DNA from: Acidobacteria bacterium AB60
GTDB lineage: Bacteria > Acidobacteriota > Terriglobia > Terriglobales > Acidobacteriaceae
Assembly: GCA_008682415.1 (NCBI GenBank)
Contig: VANK01000009.1
Span: forward strand, 62,001-126,000
Direction: 5' to 3'
Length of the DNA: 64,000 bases
Shown here: positions 1 through 8,758 of the stretch, one piece after another
How the letters are laid out: every line of letters begins with the position of its first letter
How positions within the stretch are numbered: the stretch's first letter is position 1
Position numbers and translations under genes: made by a program
Notes under the pieces: generated by a model
The model's database searches: none
Seen by the model: only the letters and a program-made list of their open reading frames with translations
Told to the model about the DNA's origin: nothing

Positions 1-36
1 AAATCAATAGGGTATTCAGGCCCGGCATCTGGAGTT

Positions 37-939
37 ATGTCCGTCGAAATAAAACGCTGTCCCGAACCACCGACCCCTGATAGACGATATCCCCTTGGTT
101 TGCCCCTGGAAGGCGAGAAGAGTGTGACAGAAGAAGCGACTAGAATCCTCGAAGATTTCTTTAGATCCTTCTCAGCAAAGACTGAACCTCTGTTGCTGCT
201 GGACTACGACGGAACCCTGGCCCCCTTCCGCGTGGACCGCTCCCGTGCTCGGCCCTACACCGGCGTTCGTGAGGCCCTGGCGCGCATCCAGAACAACGGA
301 CGCACCCGCATCGTGGTCATCAGCGGCCGTCCCGCCAAGGAGGTCGCCCCCCTGCTGCGCGGCAATCCCCCCGTGCTCAAGGAACCTGTGGAAGTCTGGG
401 GTCTCCACGGCGCGGAACGCATGTTCACCGACGGCCGCCGCGAGGTGGAACAAGCCCCCGCCTCAACCCAGCGCAAGCTCGACGAGCTGCGCGACTATCT
501 GCGCCACAACAACCTTGGCGGCGAGTTTGAAGACAAGCCCAATGCTGCGGTCATGCACTGGCGTGGAGCCTCGCCCCGTACAGCCAAATTCATTGAGGTT
601 CGCACCCGCGAGCTCTTCGAACCGCTGGCCAAGCTGGAAGGCTTGATGCTGCTCGAATTTGAAGGCGGCCTCGAACTGCGCGTCGGCCGCGACAAGGGCG
701 CGGCCGTGGCCACCCTCGCGTCAGAAGCGCCTCCGGGCGCCCCCGTCGCCTACCTTGGCGATGACATCACCGACGAAGCCGCCTTCAAGGCGCTTAACCA
801 GCTCGATCGCCCGCATCTGAGCGTCCTCATGCGGCCCGAGCCTCGCGAGACCGCGGCCGGCCTGTGGCTGAAGCCGCCCTCCGGCCTGCGCGCCTTCCTC
901 AAGAAATGGAACCGCGCCCTCGCCGCAGTCGCCGCGTAA
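37..939 (+). CDS. otsB: Trehalose-6-phosphate phosphatase
   Basis: HAD-superfamily phosphatase expected to remove phosphate from trehalose 6-phosphate, the last step of the OtsA/OtsB trehalose pathway. Visible motifs are the HAD nucleophile motif LDYDGTLAP at about residues 55-63 (D56 and D58), SGRP as motif II near residue 95, and GDDITDEAAF near the C-terminus, which supplies the Mg-binding acidic residues. The 300-residue length fits the family plus a short leader. The ATG at 37 has GGAG close upstream; an in-frame GTG at 124 also has a purine-rich upstream stretch (GGCGAGAAG) and would remove 29 poorly conserved-looking residues. otsA may lie upstream, outside the window. The gene ends convergently with the regulator operon, sharing a hairpin terminator. 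Confidence 0.92.
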   Translation: MSVEIKRCPEPPTPDRRYPLGLPLEGEKSVTEEATRILEDFFRSFSAKTEPLLLLDYDGTLAPFRVDRSRARPYTGVREALARIQNNGRTRIVVISGRPAKEVAPLLRGNPPVLKEPVEVWGLHGAERMFTDGRREVEQAPASTQRKLDELRDYLRHNNLGGEFEDKPNAAVMHWRGASPRTAKFIEVRTRELFEPLAKLEGLMLLEFEGGLELRVGRDKGAAVATLASEAPPGAPVAYLGDDITDEAAFKALNQLDRPHLSVLMRPEPRETAAGLWLKPPSGLRAFLKKWNRALAAVAA

Positions 940-951
940 GCGTCTCGATAC

Positions 952-981
952 AAAAAAGCGGGGCCGCCAAGCCCCGCTCTT
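952..981 (-). terminator. Bidirectional intrinsic terminator between otsB and the response regulator
   Basis: A perfect 8-bp stem, AGCGGGGC (957-964) and GCCCCGCT (971-978), with a 6-nt loop. On the minus strand the hairpin is followed by six T residues, so it should stop the kinase/regulator operon. On the plus strand it is followed only by CTTCTTG, so termination of otsB there would be weaker. Confidence 0.8.
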
Positions 982-999
982 CTTGCTCTCGCTATGCGG

Positions 1000-2436
1000 C
1001 TACTCGCGTCCGCGCTTGCGGATCTCGATATTCAGTCTTTTGATCTTCTGGTTCAGCGTCGACAGCGGGATGCGGAACTGTTCCGCCGCGTCCGTCTGGT
1101 TCCAGTTGCACCGCTCCAGCTTCTCAATAATGATGCGCCGCTCGATGTCCTCGAGAATGTCAAACAGTGACGCATTGGGGTTGTGCTCCAGCAAGGCATC
1201 CTGGAAGCTGCGCCCCGTGATATGCCCGGGAAGAAGATCGCTGCCGATCGTCGGTCCCGAGGACAACACCACCCCGCGCTCAATCGAGTTCTCAAGCTCG
1301 CGCACATTGCCCGGCCAGTCGTAGTCCAGCAGCGCCCGCAGCGCATCCGCCGAGAGCTTCCGCGCCGGCAATCCATTCTCGTTGCAGTAGAAATCCAGAA
1401 AATGCTGCACCAGCGGCGGAATATCCTCGCGTCGCGACCGCAGCGGCGGCAGATCCACCGTGATCACGTTCAAGCGATAGAACAGGTCCTCGCGGAACCG
1501 CCCGTCGCGCACCGCCTGCCGCAGGTCCACGTTCGTGGCGGCGATGATCCGCACATCCACCTGGATCTCCTGGATCCCGCCCAGGTGCATGAACTTCCGG
1601 TCCTGCAGTACGCGAAGAATCTTCGCCTGCGTGTCCATGCCCATGGTGGCGATCTCATCCAGGAACAGCGTGCCCCCGTTGGCCACCTCGAACAAGCCTT
1701 TCTTCGACGACACCGCCGACGTGAACGCGCCCTTCACGTGCCCGAACAGCGTCGACTCCAGCAGTTCGCTCGGCATCGCTCCCGTGTTGATCGGCACAAA
1801 CGGCTTGTCGCGGCGCGGCGAATTGGCGTGAATCGCCTTCGCGATCAGCTCCTTGCCCGTCCCGCTCTCCCCCTGGATCAGCACCGTCGAACGGCTGGGC
1901 GCCACCTGCGCCACCAGGTCGAAGACCCGCAGCATCACTTCGCTCTTGCCCACAATGTTGGGGAAGCTGTAGCGCTGCTTCATCGAGCGCTTCAGCTGCA
2001 CGTTCTCTTCTTCCGCCCGATGCCGCGCGATCGCCGAGCGAATGTCCGCCAGCAGCTTCTCGTTGTCCCACGGCTTCTGGACAAAGTTCTCCGCGCCCGC
2101 GCGAATCGCCTCTACCACGTTGTCCACCGTTCCGTACGCGGTGATCATGATGACCGGCAGCTCCGGCTGCAGCACCTTGATCTGCGGCAGCAGCTCCAGG
2201 CCGCTCTGCCCCGGCAGAGCCAGGTCCAGCAGCACCAGGTCAAAGTTCTCCAGCTCCAGGATGCGCAGACCCTGCTCGCCGTCGGCCGCCATCTTCACCT
2301 GGTAGCCCTCCAGCGTCAGCAACACTTCGAGCGAATCGCGGATCCCCGCCTCATCATCGATCACGAGTATGTTGCCCGTGGCGATGCTGGGTGCCGCGGG
2401 TGCTGGTGCGTTCAAAGGGAGATCGACTTCAGGCAT
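1000..2436 (-). CDS. Sigma-54-dependent response regulator (NtrC family)
   Basis: 478-residue three-domain activator. Receiver at about 22-135 with acidic pair D27/D28, phosphoacceptor D71 (VLLDLALPG) and K121. AAA+ domain at about 160-395 with Walker A GESGTGKE (189-196) and Walker B TLFLDEI (256-262). C-terminal Fis-type helix-turn-helix (NQTDAAEQF...STLNQKIKRL). It should be phosphorylated by the kinase encoded just upstream, whose 3' end overlaps this start by 8 bp, implying one transcript and translational coupling. Oddity: the sigma-54 contact loop reads GAFTSA instead of canonical GAFTGA (residues 236-241). Known family members use this loop to contact sigma-54; whether the Ser variant is fully active cannot be read from sequence. 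The targets are unknown. Confidence 0.93.
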   Translation of the reverse strand: MPEVDLPLNAPAPAAPSIATGNILVIDDEAGIRDSLEVLLTLEGYQVKMAADGEQGLRILELENFDLVLLDLALPGQSGLELLPQIKVLQPELPVIMITAYGTVDNVVEAIRAGAENFVQKPWDNEKLLADIRSAIARHRAEEENVQLKRSMKQRYSFPNIVGKSEVMLRVFDLVAQVAPSRSTVLIQGESGTGKELIAKAIHANSPRRDKPFVPINTGAMPSELLESTLFGHVKGAFTSAVSSKKGLFEVANGGTLFLDEIATMGMDTQAKILRVLQDRKFMHLGGIQEIQVDVRIIAATNVDLRQAVRDGRFREDLFYRLNVITVDLPPLRSRREDIPPLVQHFLDFYCNENGLPARKLSADALRALLDYDWPGNVRELENSIERGVVLSSGPTIGSDLLPGHITGRSFQDALLEHNPNASLFDILEDIERRIIIEKLERCNWNQTDAAEQFRIPLSTLNQKIKRLNIEIRKRGRE

Positions 2437-5305
2437 GGACAGACTTCCTCAATAAGGGGAATTCAAGATGAAAGGTCGTTCCGGCGCCCACCGCGCTTTC
2501 CACATGGATCTTGCCCGCATGCTCCTGGATGATGCCGTAGGAGACGCTGAGCCCCAGGCCCGTCCCGCGCTTGTCGCCCGGCTTGGGGGTCGTCTTCGTC
2601 GTGAAAAATGGATCGTAGATTCTCTTCATGTTTTCCGGAGCAATGCCCGATCCCGAATCGCTCACCCGCGCCTCAACGTGACCGTTCGCCAGCGTGGAAA
2701 TCCGCAGTTGTCCGCCACCCGGCATGGCCTCTTTTGCGTTCAGCAGCAGGTTCAGAAACACCTGCTGCAGCTTGCCCGAATTGCCTTGGATGGCCGGAAG
2801 CGATGCCGCCAGGTCCAGCTCCACATCCACCTGCGCCGTCTTGAACTGGTGCTCCAGCAGCGACAGCGTGTCGCGAATCACCTGGTTCAGATCCGTCGCC
2901 TTCATCTCCGTCGTCGACGTGCGCGAGAAATTCAGCAGGCCGTTGGCGATCTCCGCCGCGCGGAAGCTCTGCTGCGTAATCTTCTCCAGCACCGGCGCGA
3001 GGCGCGCGTCCCCCCGCAACTGCTTGGTCAGCATCTGGGCGTAGCTTGAGATTACGGCCAGCGGCGTATTGATCTCGTGCGCCACTCCGGCGGCCAGCAG
3101 ACCAATGGAGCTTAGCTTGTCGGACTGCGCCAGCTGCGCCTCCAGAGACACGCGCTCCGTAATGTCGTCCACCAGGATGATGCGCCCCACCGAAACAAAC
3201 TCCCGCGACAACAGCGGGGCTACCGCAATGTTGGCCGTGCGCTGTTCGCCCGCGCGCGTCATCATCCGGAACTTATAGAGGTGATGCACGCCCGATTCGT
3301 GCTTCACGCTGTCCACCGCGTCGCAAAAGTCCTCCGGGAATACCGCGCCCAGCGACTTGCCCAGCACCTCGGCGCGGCTCAGCGCATACATCGCCTCCAT
3401 CTGCGCGTTCCAGCTCTCGATCTGGTCGTTCAAGTCGATGGCCAGGATTCCCACGTTGATCGACTCGACGATGTTTTCGTTGAACTCCTTCAACCGCTCG
3501 AACTCGGTGATCTTCGACTCCAGCCGCGAATAAAGGCTGGCGTTCTGCAGAGCGATCCCGATATAGCTGGCCAGCGACTCCAGCAACTCCACATCCTCGC
3601 TTGAGAGAAAGTCCCCGCCCATCGTGCGGCCCAGCCCGATCACCGCAATCGTGCGCGTCGCCGTTCCGTCCTGCACCCGGCAGGGCAGGTAGTAGTTCAG
3701 GTCCAGCAGCGCCGCCGTCTTCTGCTCCTCCGGCGGCAGGTGCAGGGCCTGCTGCGCATTCTCCAAAAAGATGTGCGAGTGCCCCTGGATGCGGTCGAAG
3801 TTCAGAAATTCCAGATTCAGCGGCGCGGCGTCGCCTTCTTCGTGGCGGTGTCGCAACTCGCCCGGCAGCCCGTGCGCCGCCGCCAGCCGCAAAGCCCCGT
3901 CCGCATGGGGCAGAAACACCGCCACCCGCGACACCAGCAGCGTCTTCGGCAGCCGCTCCACAATCGAGGCCAGCAGCGCGTTCAGGTCGGTCTCGGAGCT
4001 CAGCCCCCGCCCAAAATCCACCAGCGCCTTGCGGTAGTCATAACGATGGCGGTCGAAGACGCGGTCCACCCAGCCCTGGATCCGGCGCTTCAGCGGCTCG
4101 AAGAACGCCGCCACCAGCACGATCGCAATGCCCTCGCCCCACTCCCGCACCGGCGCCGGCAGCCGGTTGTGCGCTACCTCCGCGGCGATCGCAATTACCC
4201 CGAAGTAGCCTCCCAGGATCAGGCCCGTCGCCAGCGTGTACGCCACCCCTCGCTTGAAGATCAGGTCGGTATCCATTAGCCGGTACCGCACGATCGCCCA
4301 GCTGAAGGTCAGGGGCAAAAAGACCAGGAACATCCCCGCCGCCCGCGTCATCAACGCCGGCATCCGCAGGTCCAGCAGGTAAGGAACGGCGTAGAACACC
4401 GTGAACGGAAGCACCGCCAGCAGCGTCCCGCGGGTCAGCCACTTCAACTGCTGCCGCAGCAGCGGGGTGTTGGCCCGCGCATAGCTTCGCAGGAACAGGG
4501 CCGTCGCCAGCAGATAATAGGCGGCGTCGTATGCCGTCCCCATCTGGTCCATCTTGTGCTTCAGCAGCGCCGTCGCCTGCCAGCGGTTAATCGCCCAGAT
4601 CCACAGGAACAGGTACGCCGCCCCGGGAGCATACACGGCCGGCAGCAGCCACTGGCGCTTCAGCTTCTTCAGCCGCTCCTCCGGGAAGCTCAGCGCAAAG
4701 TGCAGGAAGAGGGCCGGCTGCAGCGCCTCCGCCACCACGTTGCACCAGAACACCGTCCAGTCGGCGACGTCCAGCTCTCCTGTCACCTTCAGCGCGTACA
4801 GCGCAAAAGAGACCAGGCAGAAGACATAGAAGTGCGTCGCGCGCGGAGCCGTCCACCTTCGGAACAGGACATAAATGCCGATCGCCAGGTAGATCATCCC
4901 GATGATCCGCTGCGCCTGCTGCCCGCTGCGGTCCACCGGCTCGGGAATTACGGGAATCGGCTGGTCGAGCTCGTACCCCTCGCGGGTGATCGAGTATTGC
5001 GCCGTGCCGAAGGCGCCGGTGCTGTAAAGCTCCCGGTCAAGGTCCGCCATGCGGTGCACCGGCACATCATTAACCGCCGTCAGCAGGTCCCCGGCAATCA
5101 CCCCGGCGCGTCTGCCCGGCGTCCCGGTCGGCACCTTTTGCGCCACCAGGCCGGAACCATCGGATGCCTCCGCCCACCACACCCCGTCATCCGGCTGGGC
5201 GAACTGTCCCTCCTGGTGAAAGTTCCAAACCGCCAGCAGCACCAGTCCGACCGTCAGGACGGCCAGCAGTGTCGCCTGGATTCGGTTGGACAGGTTCGTT
5301 TCCAT
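2429..5305 (-). CDS. Membrane sensor histidine kinase (PDZ-7TM-GAF-PAS-HisKA-HATPase)
   Basis: 958 residues from the ATG at 5305 (a GTG at 5374 would add 23 residues before the first membrane helix). Order: N-terminal TM helix; extracytoplasmic PDZ-like segment (GTPGRRAGVIAGDLLTAVN); about seven hydrophobic helices; a GAF-like domain; a PAS domain; HisKA with phospho-accepting His in AAGVAHEINTP (about residue 743); and an HATPase with N box (NLLLNAKEAMPGG), G1 (DSGSGIAP) and G2 (RGTGLGLS). It should autophosphorylate and pass phosphate to the NtrC-type regulator that follows with an 8-bp overlap. The PDZ segment suggests that a peptide or protein terminus is sensed outside the membrane, which is inference. 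The signal is unknown. It resembles NtrB/AtoS-type kinases in the core only. Confidence 0.9.
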   Translation of the reverse strand: METNLSNRIQATLLAVLTVGLVLLAVWNFHQEGQFAQPDDGVWWAEASDGSGLVAQKVPTGTPGRRAGVIAGDLLTAVNDVPVHRMADLDRELYSTGAFGTAQYSITREGYELDQPIPVIPEPVDRSGQQAQRIIGMIYLAIGIYVLFRRWTAPRATHFYVFCLVSFALYALKVTGELDVADWTVFWCNVVAEALQPALFLHFALSFPEERLKKLKRQWLLPAVYAPGAAYLFLWIWAINRWQATALLKHKMDQMGTAYDAAYYLLATALFLRSYARANTPLLRQQLKWLTRGTLLAVLPFTVFYAVPYLLDLRMPALMTRAAGMFLVFLPLTFSWAIVRYRLMDTDLIFKRGVAYTLATGLILGGYFGVIAIAAEVAHNRLPAPVREWGEGIAIVLVAAFFEPLKRRIQGWVDRVFDRHRYDYRKALVDFGRGLSSETDLNALLASIVERLPKTLLVSRVAVFLPHADGALRLAAAHGLPGELRHRHEEGDAAPLNLEFLNFDRIQGHSHIFLENAQQALHLPPEEQKTAALLDLNYYLPCRVQDGTATRTIAVIGLGRTMGGDFLSSEDVELLESLASYIGIALQNASLYSRLESKITEFERLKEFNENIVESINVGILAIDLNDQIESWNAQMEAMYALSRAEVLGKSLGAVFPEDFCDAVDSVKHESGVHHLYKFRMMTRAGEQRTANIAVAPLLSREFVSVGRIILVDDITERVSLEAQLAQSDKLSSIGLLAAGVAHEINTPLAVISSYAQMLTKQLRGDARLAPVLEKITQQSFRAAEIANGLLNFSRTSTTEMKATDLNQVIRDTLSLLEHQFKTAQVDVELDLAASLPAIQGNSGKLQQVFLNLLLNAKEAMPGGGQLRISTLANGHVEARVSDSGSGIAPENMKRIYDPFFTTKTTPKPGDKRGTGLGLSVSYGIIQEHAGKIHVESAVGAGTTFHLEFPLLRKSVHA

Positions 5306-5767
5306 CCGGGAATTCCAGCTCTTTCCATAGGCTCCAGCACGTCTTTTGCCACCGGCCGGAACCGTGACCAGCACTTGAGAGTTCCCGTCAATGTCTCTGA
5401 AGATCCGAGACTTACGGGCTCGTATCAGGGGTCCCTTGCGGTCTTGACCTCAACTTGAATCCGCGCTTGGTTGCAGAAAATAGGATATCTGCTACGCAAA
5501 ACCACATCAGCCTACATATTTCGATATTCCCACGATCTGCCTACGGATTGCCACAGTCTGTTGCAAATCTAAATGTCTGCTCGATGCGGATCCCCTGCGC
5601 CTGATTCGCTTCCCGACGCGGCCGCCGATCAAAGTCTATCGAACCGCGGCTCTTCCCAACCGCCTCTCGTCACAAACTCAGTTCATTGTGCCCCTTTCCC
5701 TGAGCCCGTTTCACCGATCCTGCGCCCGGCTGTAAACTCACTCCGCAACCCGGCGTCTACCTCAGTG
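5306..5767. other. Divergent intergenic region, kinase operon / sigma factor
   Basis: About 460 bp without a convincing gene. It should hold the promoters of the minus-strand kinase operon and the plus-strand sigma factor. It is AT-richer around 5470-5570 than its surroundings. A TGGCA-N8-GCA sequence on the minus strand is listed separately; no clear sigma-70 promoter was seen. An extended reading frame from 5573 into the sigma gene lacks family similarity and is not used. Confidence 0.5.
5538..5553 (-). promoter_or_regulatory. Possible sigma-54 (-24/-12) promoter of the kinase/regulator operon
   Basis: Minus strand reads TGGCAATCCGTAGGCA: GG and GC separated by 10 nt, as in the consensus TGGCAC-N5-TTGCW, with TGGCA and GCA matching and the TT of the -12 element replaced by AG. 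It lies about 235 bp upstream of the kinase start. It would fit autoregulation by the NtrC-type protein, but the match is partial. Confidence 0.3.
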
Positions 5768-6343
5768 ATGGCAGCCGGCATACTAATGGATCCGACGACC
5801 ATGGCTTCGGCGCAACCGACCGCCGCGCAGGAGTTTTCCCGTCTTGCCGCGGCACACCGCCCGCAGATCTTCCGGTTTCTGCTGGCTTCGACCCGCGACC
5901 TCGACCTGGCCGAGACGCTCACCCAGGATTGTCTCCTGAAGGCCCATCGCAACTGGGCAGGCTTCCGTGGCGAGTCCACCGTGCTGACCTGGCTGATGCG
6001 GATCGCCATCAACGTGCAGAAGGACCACTGGCGCAATCGCCGCCTGCAGTTCTGGCGCACCACCCGCACCAACGCCGTCGACGTGGACGAGGCCGGCGAG
6101 TGGCTGCCCAGCGGCGAAAGCTCGCCCGAGCAGCAGCTTCTGGCGCGGGAGAAGGTGGACAAGGTCTGGGAAGTGGTGGGAACGTTGAGCGAACGGCAGA
6201 GAACGATGTTCCTGCTGCGCTACGTGGAAGAGATGGACATCGCTGAGATCGCCGCGAGCACCGGCCTGAGCGACGGAACGGTCAAGGCGCACCTCTCGCG
6301 AGCATTGAGCCGGGTGCGCGCGGAACTGGGAGGAAGGGCATGA
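5768..6343 (+). CDS. ECF-family RNA polymerase sigma factor
   Basis: 191 residues from the ATG at 5768; ATGs at 5786 and 5801 are equally possible and none has a strong ribosome site. Region 2 is seen in FRFLLASTRDLDLAETLTQD...GESTVLTWLMRIAINVQKD, and region 4 in LSERQRTMFLLRYVEEMDIAEIAASTGLSDGTVKAHLSRA, a typical sigma-70 region-4 helix-turn-helix. It should direct polymerase to a small regulon controlled by the downstream membrane protein, whose ATG overlaps this stop in ATGA (6340-6343). The RpoE-like sigma / membrane protein / Spy-like order suggests an envelope stress module. Confidence 0.9.
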   Translation: MAAGILMDPTTMASAQPTAAQEFSRLAAAHRPQIFRFLLASTRDLDLAETLTQDCLLKAHRNWAGFRGESTVLTWLMRIAINVQKDHWRNRRLQFWRTTRTNAVDVDEAGEWLPSGESSPEQQLLAREKVDKVWEVVGTLSERQRTMFLLRYVEEMDIAEIAASTGLSDGTVKAHLSRALSRVRAELGGRA

Positions 6344-6840
6344 AGGGGCATTTGCAGGACGGCAGGTTTTCAGGCAAACGAGACAGCGGGGCCGCGCCGC
6401 ACGAGTTCGACCAGGCGGCACAGGACCCCGAACTGGACGCGGTTCTTCGCGACCTCCGCGCCAGCGTGCACGCCTGGAGCGACGCGCACTATCGCAGCCG
6501 TGCTTTGGTTCTCTCTCCGGTTCCGCGCCGCACCCTCTGGGGACGGTCGCTCGCCTGGGCACTTTCCCTGGTCCTCGCGGCGGGTGCGGTCCTCGCCGGA
6601 GTGTATGAGTATCACCGCGTAGAGCCGGTGCGGCAGGCGGTCGCGCCCGCCGGGCCCGTTCAGCCGGTGCCCCAGAAGAACGTCGCGCCCCCGGCGCAAG
6701 CGGCAAGCGCCCGGCCGGCGGCAAACAGCGCCGGCGACATGGACGAGCTGCTTGCCCGGGTCGACAAGGACGTGGCGCGGCAAACCCCCAGCGCCATGGA
6801 GCCCCTGGCCGGCTTGATGGACGACGACGAACAGCAATAA
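6340..6840 (+). CDS. Single-pass membrane protein, probable anti-sigma partner
   Basis: 166 residues: a cytoplasmic N-terminus of about 65 residues, one TM helix (SLAWALSLVLAAGAVLAGVYEY, about residues 68-89), and a Pro/Ala-rich periplasmic tail ending in acidic residues (MDDDEQQ). Topology and 4-bp overlap with the sigma gene are what is expected of an anti-sigma factor. No HxxxCxxC zinc anti-sigma motif is present, so the assignment rests on context. It may be tuned by the Spy/CpxP-like protein encoded next. The function is not recognised from sequence alone. Confidence 0.7.
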   Translation: MKGHLQDGRFSGKRDSGAAPHEFDQAAQDPELDAVLRDLRASVHAWSDAHYRSRALVLSPVPRRTLWGRSLAWALSLVLAAGAVLAGVYEYHRVEPVRQAVAPAGPVQPVPQKNVAPPAQAASARPAANSAGDMDELLARVDKDVARQTPSAMEPLAGLMDDDEQQ

Positions 6841-6969
6841 CGCGATACCCCGAAATCGAAGGAAGCGCCGGAGACGGCGAGCGGGAGAGCCTCGCCCCGT
6901 TTTGGGGAACGGCTCAGGTCAAATGCACTATCATGCGGCTTGCTTGCAGGCAGCATCAAGGAGAACAGA

Positions 6970-7614
6970 ATGAAAGCGATAAACGCAGTATTGGGAATGA
7001 TCTCGGCCGCCTTGCTGTTCTGCGGGCTGGCCTGCGCCCAGGGCCCGGGCGAGCCGCCCGGGCCAGGCTTCGGAATGCATCGCCCTCCGCTGGAGCAGGC
7101 GCTCGGCCCCGGCCCGGGCGGCCGCTGGTGGAACGATCCCGCCATGATCGAGAAACTCGGCCTCTCCGAGGACCAGCGCAAGAATATGGATGACATCCTG
7201 CTGCAGCATCGTTCGCAGCTCATCGATATGAGAGCGGCGGTGGAGAAGGCCGAGTTGGGCCTTGAACCGCTGGTGAACGCGGATGCTCCCAATGAGCAGC
7301 AGATCCTGGCGCAGATCGACAAGGTAGCCCAGGCCCGCGCCGAGCTGGAGAAGGCTAATGCCCGCTTTTTGTTGGCGATACGCGCCAAGCTAACGCCCGA
7401 TCAATACCACCAGCTGCAGGCCGCGCGCGCGGAACGGCGCATGATGCACCACAACGGGCGCGGCGATTTCCACCGCCAGCCTGGGTCCGAGGGAGGCCCG
7501 CAGACCGCCCCCGCTCCCCCGCCTCCCGGCCCCCAAGGCATGATTCCTGAAGGGGTTGGCACCGGTTTGGTCCCAGGAAATCCGCCTTCCGCAGAAGCCG
7601 GAGCAATCGAATAG
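6970..7614 (+). CDS. Spy/CpxP-family periplasmic protein
   Basis: 214 residues. The ATG at 6970 is chosen because AAGGAG (6958-6963) stands 6 nt before it. There is an N-terminal signal peptide (VLGMISAALLFCGLACAQG). The mature part is helical with an LTPDQ-type motif (KLTPDQYHQLQAARAERRMM), the hallmark of the Spy/CpxP/LTXXQ family of periplasmic chaperones and metal-resistance proteins. A first copy of the pattern is LGLSEDQRKNM. Low-complexity Gly/Pro stretches flank the helical core. It follows the sigma/membrane-protein pair by 130 bp and may report envelope stress to it, which is inferred from related sigma/Spy clusters. Confidence 0.82.
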   Translation: MKAINAVLGMISAALLFCGLACAQGPGEPPGPGFGMHRPPLEQALGPGPGGRWWNDPAMIEKLGLSEDQRKNMDDILLQHRSQLIDMRAAVEKAELGLEPLVNADAPNEQQILAQIDKVAQARAELEKANARFLLAIRAKLTPDQYHQLQAARAERRMMHHNGRGDFHRQPGSEGGPQTAPAPPPPGPQGMIPEGVGTGLVPGNPPSAEAGAIE

Positions 7615-7676
7615 CGACTCCCTGCATCAGAGGTTAGTAGGCAGAGAGCAAAATACGGTTGAAGCCAAAAACCGGT

Positions 7677-7711
7677 GGCGGCGAGGATAAAACCCCGCCG
7701 CCGTTTTTTTT
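7677..7711 (+). terminator. Intrinsic terminator after the Spy-like gene
   Basis: GGCGGCGAGG (7677-7686) pairs with CCCCGCCGCC (7693-7702), one A-C mismatch, loop ATAAAA. It is followed one base later by eight T residues (7704-7711). A strong Rho-independent terminator that isolates the sigma cluster from the FecR pair. Confidence 0.92.
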
Positions 7712-7808
7712 GTTCTCCTGACGGCCTGACTCTGCGCCTTTGACCGGATCGCTGGGAGCGGGCGACGGCTTCTCCGGTGCCGGGATTTTGATCGCTTTCG
7801 CAGAACCC

Positions 7809-7837
7809 TTGACACGCTGGAAAAGCCTTCTTACTAT
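7809..7837 (+). promoter_or_regulatory. Sigma-70 promoter of the FecR/heme-sensor pair
   Basis: TTGACA (7809-7814), 17-bp spacer, TACTAT (7832-7837). The expected transcription start is near 7844, leaving about 22 nt before the ATG at 7866 and ruling out the longer in-frame start at 7740. Confidence 0.85.
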
Positions 7838-7865
7838 TGGGGTCCGGTCGGTTCCCTCAAAACCA

Positions 7866-8756
7866 ATGTCTGCTCAATTCCTAGGCGCGTGCGTCCGACG
7901 CTCTGTCCTGCTCCTTGCTCCTGCGCTGCTGATGGCTCTGCCCGGCGCCGCCCAGGAGATTGGCACCCTCACGCTGTTGAAAGACACGCCTCTTCATGTC
8001 ATCCGCGGCACCGCCGTGCTTCAGGGCGTGGAGGGAATGCGCCTGCATGCCGGCGACATCTTCGAGACCGGCCCTTCGGCGGGCGCGCAGGTGCAGCTGG
8101 AGTTTACCGGCGGCGCCGTGGTGGAGCTCGGCCCTTCGACGCAGGTGCTCGTCTCTAGCGCAAGCGCCGGGGGCGGAGACCTGGTCCTGGCGGCGGGATG
8201 GCTGAAGGGCGAGACCATGGCCGGCGTTTACCGATACTCCAGCCCGCTCATCAATGCATCGACCAAAGGCGGGAACGTGCTGGTGCATGCCACGCCCGAC
8301 TCCGCCGAGGTGTTTGTCGAGCACGGGACGGCCAGTGTGAGCGGCGGCGCGGCCGCGGTCACGAGCGCGCCGGGCAAAATCTTCTTCGCCCGCAAGGGAG
8401 GCAAGCCGGCGGTGGCTGCCGACCGGCCCTCGGGCGACTTCATCGGAGCCATGCCGATCTGCTTCCGCGACGCGCTGCCGCCGCGGCTGGCGGCGTTTGC
8501 CGGCAAAAAGACTCCCGCTCCCAAGATCGACCACGAGGTCGCCTATGCCGACATTGAGCGGTGGCTAAGTCTTCCGGCGGCGTTTCGCAGGGGGCTGGCC
8601 GCCCGTTTCCGCTCCCGGCTTTCGGACCCTGCGTTCCGCCAGGCCATCGAGGCGCACGAATCTTCGCTCCCCGAGTGGGGACCGTACCTGCACCCTGAAA
8701 ACTTCCAATCCAGCCCGGCAGGCGCCGGCAAACCCAGCTCTCCTCCGGGTGAATAG
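7866..8756 (+). CDS. Secreted FecR-domain protein
   Basis: 296 residues with a signal peptide (SVLLLAPALLMALPGAAQ). A FecR-like beta-rich domain follows at about residues 40-165: a PLHVIRGTAVLQG start, LHAGDIFETG, GAVVELGPSTQVLV and a repeat of turns typical of the fold. The C-terminal third (about 190-296) is not recognised. The start is fixed by the promoter at 7809-7837. FecR proteins in other bacteria couple surface receptors to sigma factors, but here there is no cytoplasmic segment or TM helix beyond the signal peptide, so this is a periplasmic or surface FecR-like domain rather than a classical anti-sigma. The next gene starts 3 nt after the stop. Confidence 0.8.
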   Translation: MSAQFLGACVRRSVLLLAPALLMALPGAAQEIGTLTLLKDTPLHVIRGTAVLQGVEGMRLHAGDIFETGPSAGAQVQLEFTGGAVVELGPSTQVLVSSASAGGGDLVLAAGWLKGETMAGVYRYSSPLINASTKGGNVLVHATPDSAEVFVEHGTASVSGGAAAVTSAPGKIFFARKGGKPAVAADRPSGDFIGAMPICFRDALPPRLAAFAGKKTPAPKIDHEVAYADIERWLSLPAAFRRGLAARFRSRLSDPAFRQAIEAHESSLPEWGPYLHPENFQSSPAGAGKPSSPPGE

Positions 8757-8758
8757 TT

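Noticed and set aside
6876..6905. Terminator between the anti-sigma-like and Spy-like genes
   Set aside because: A 6-bp stem (GGCGAG/CTCGCC) with CCGTTTT after it is too weak to call; the two genes may be on one transcript.
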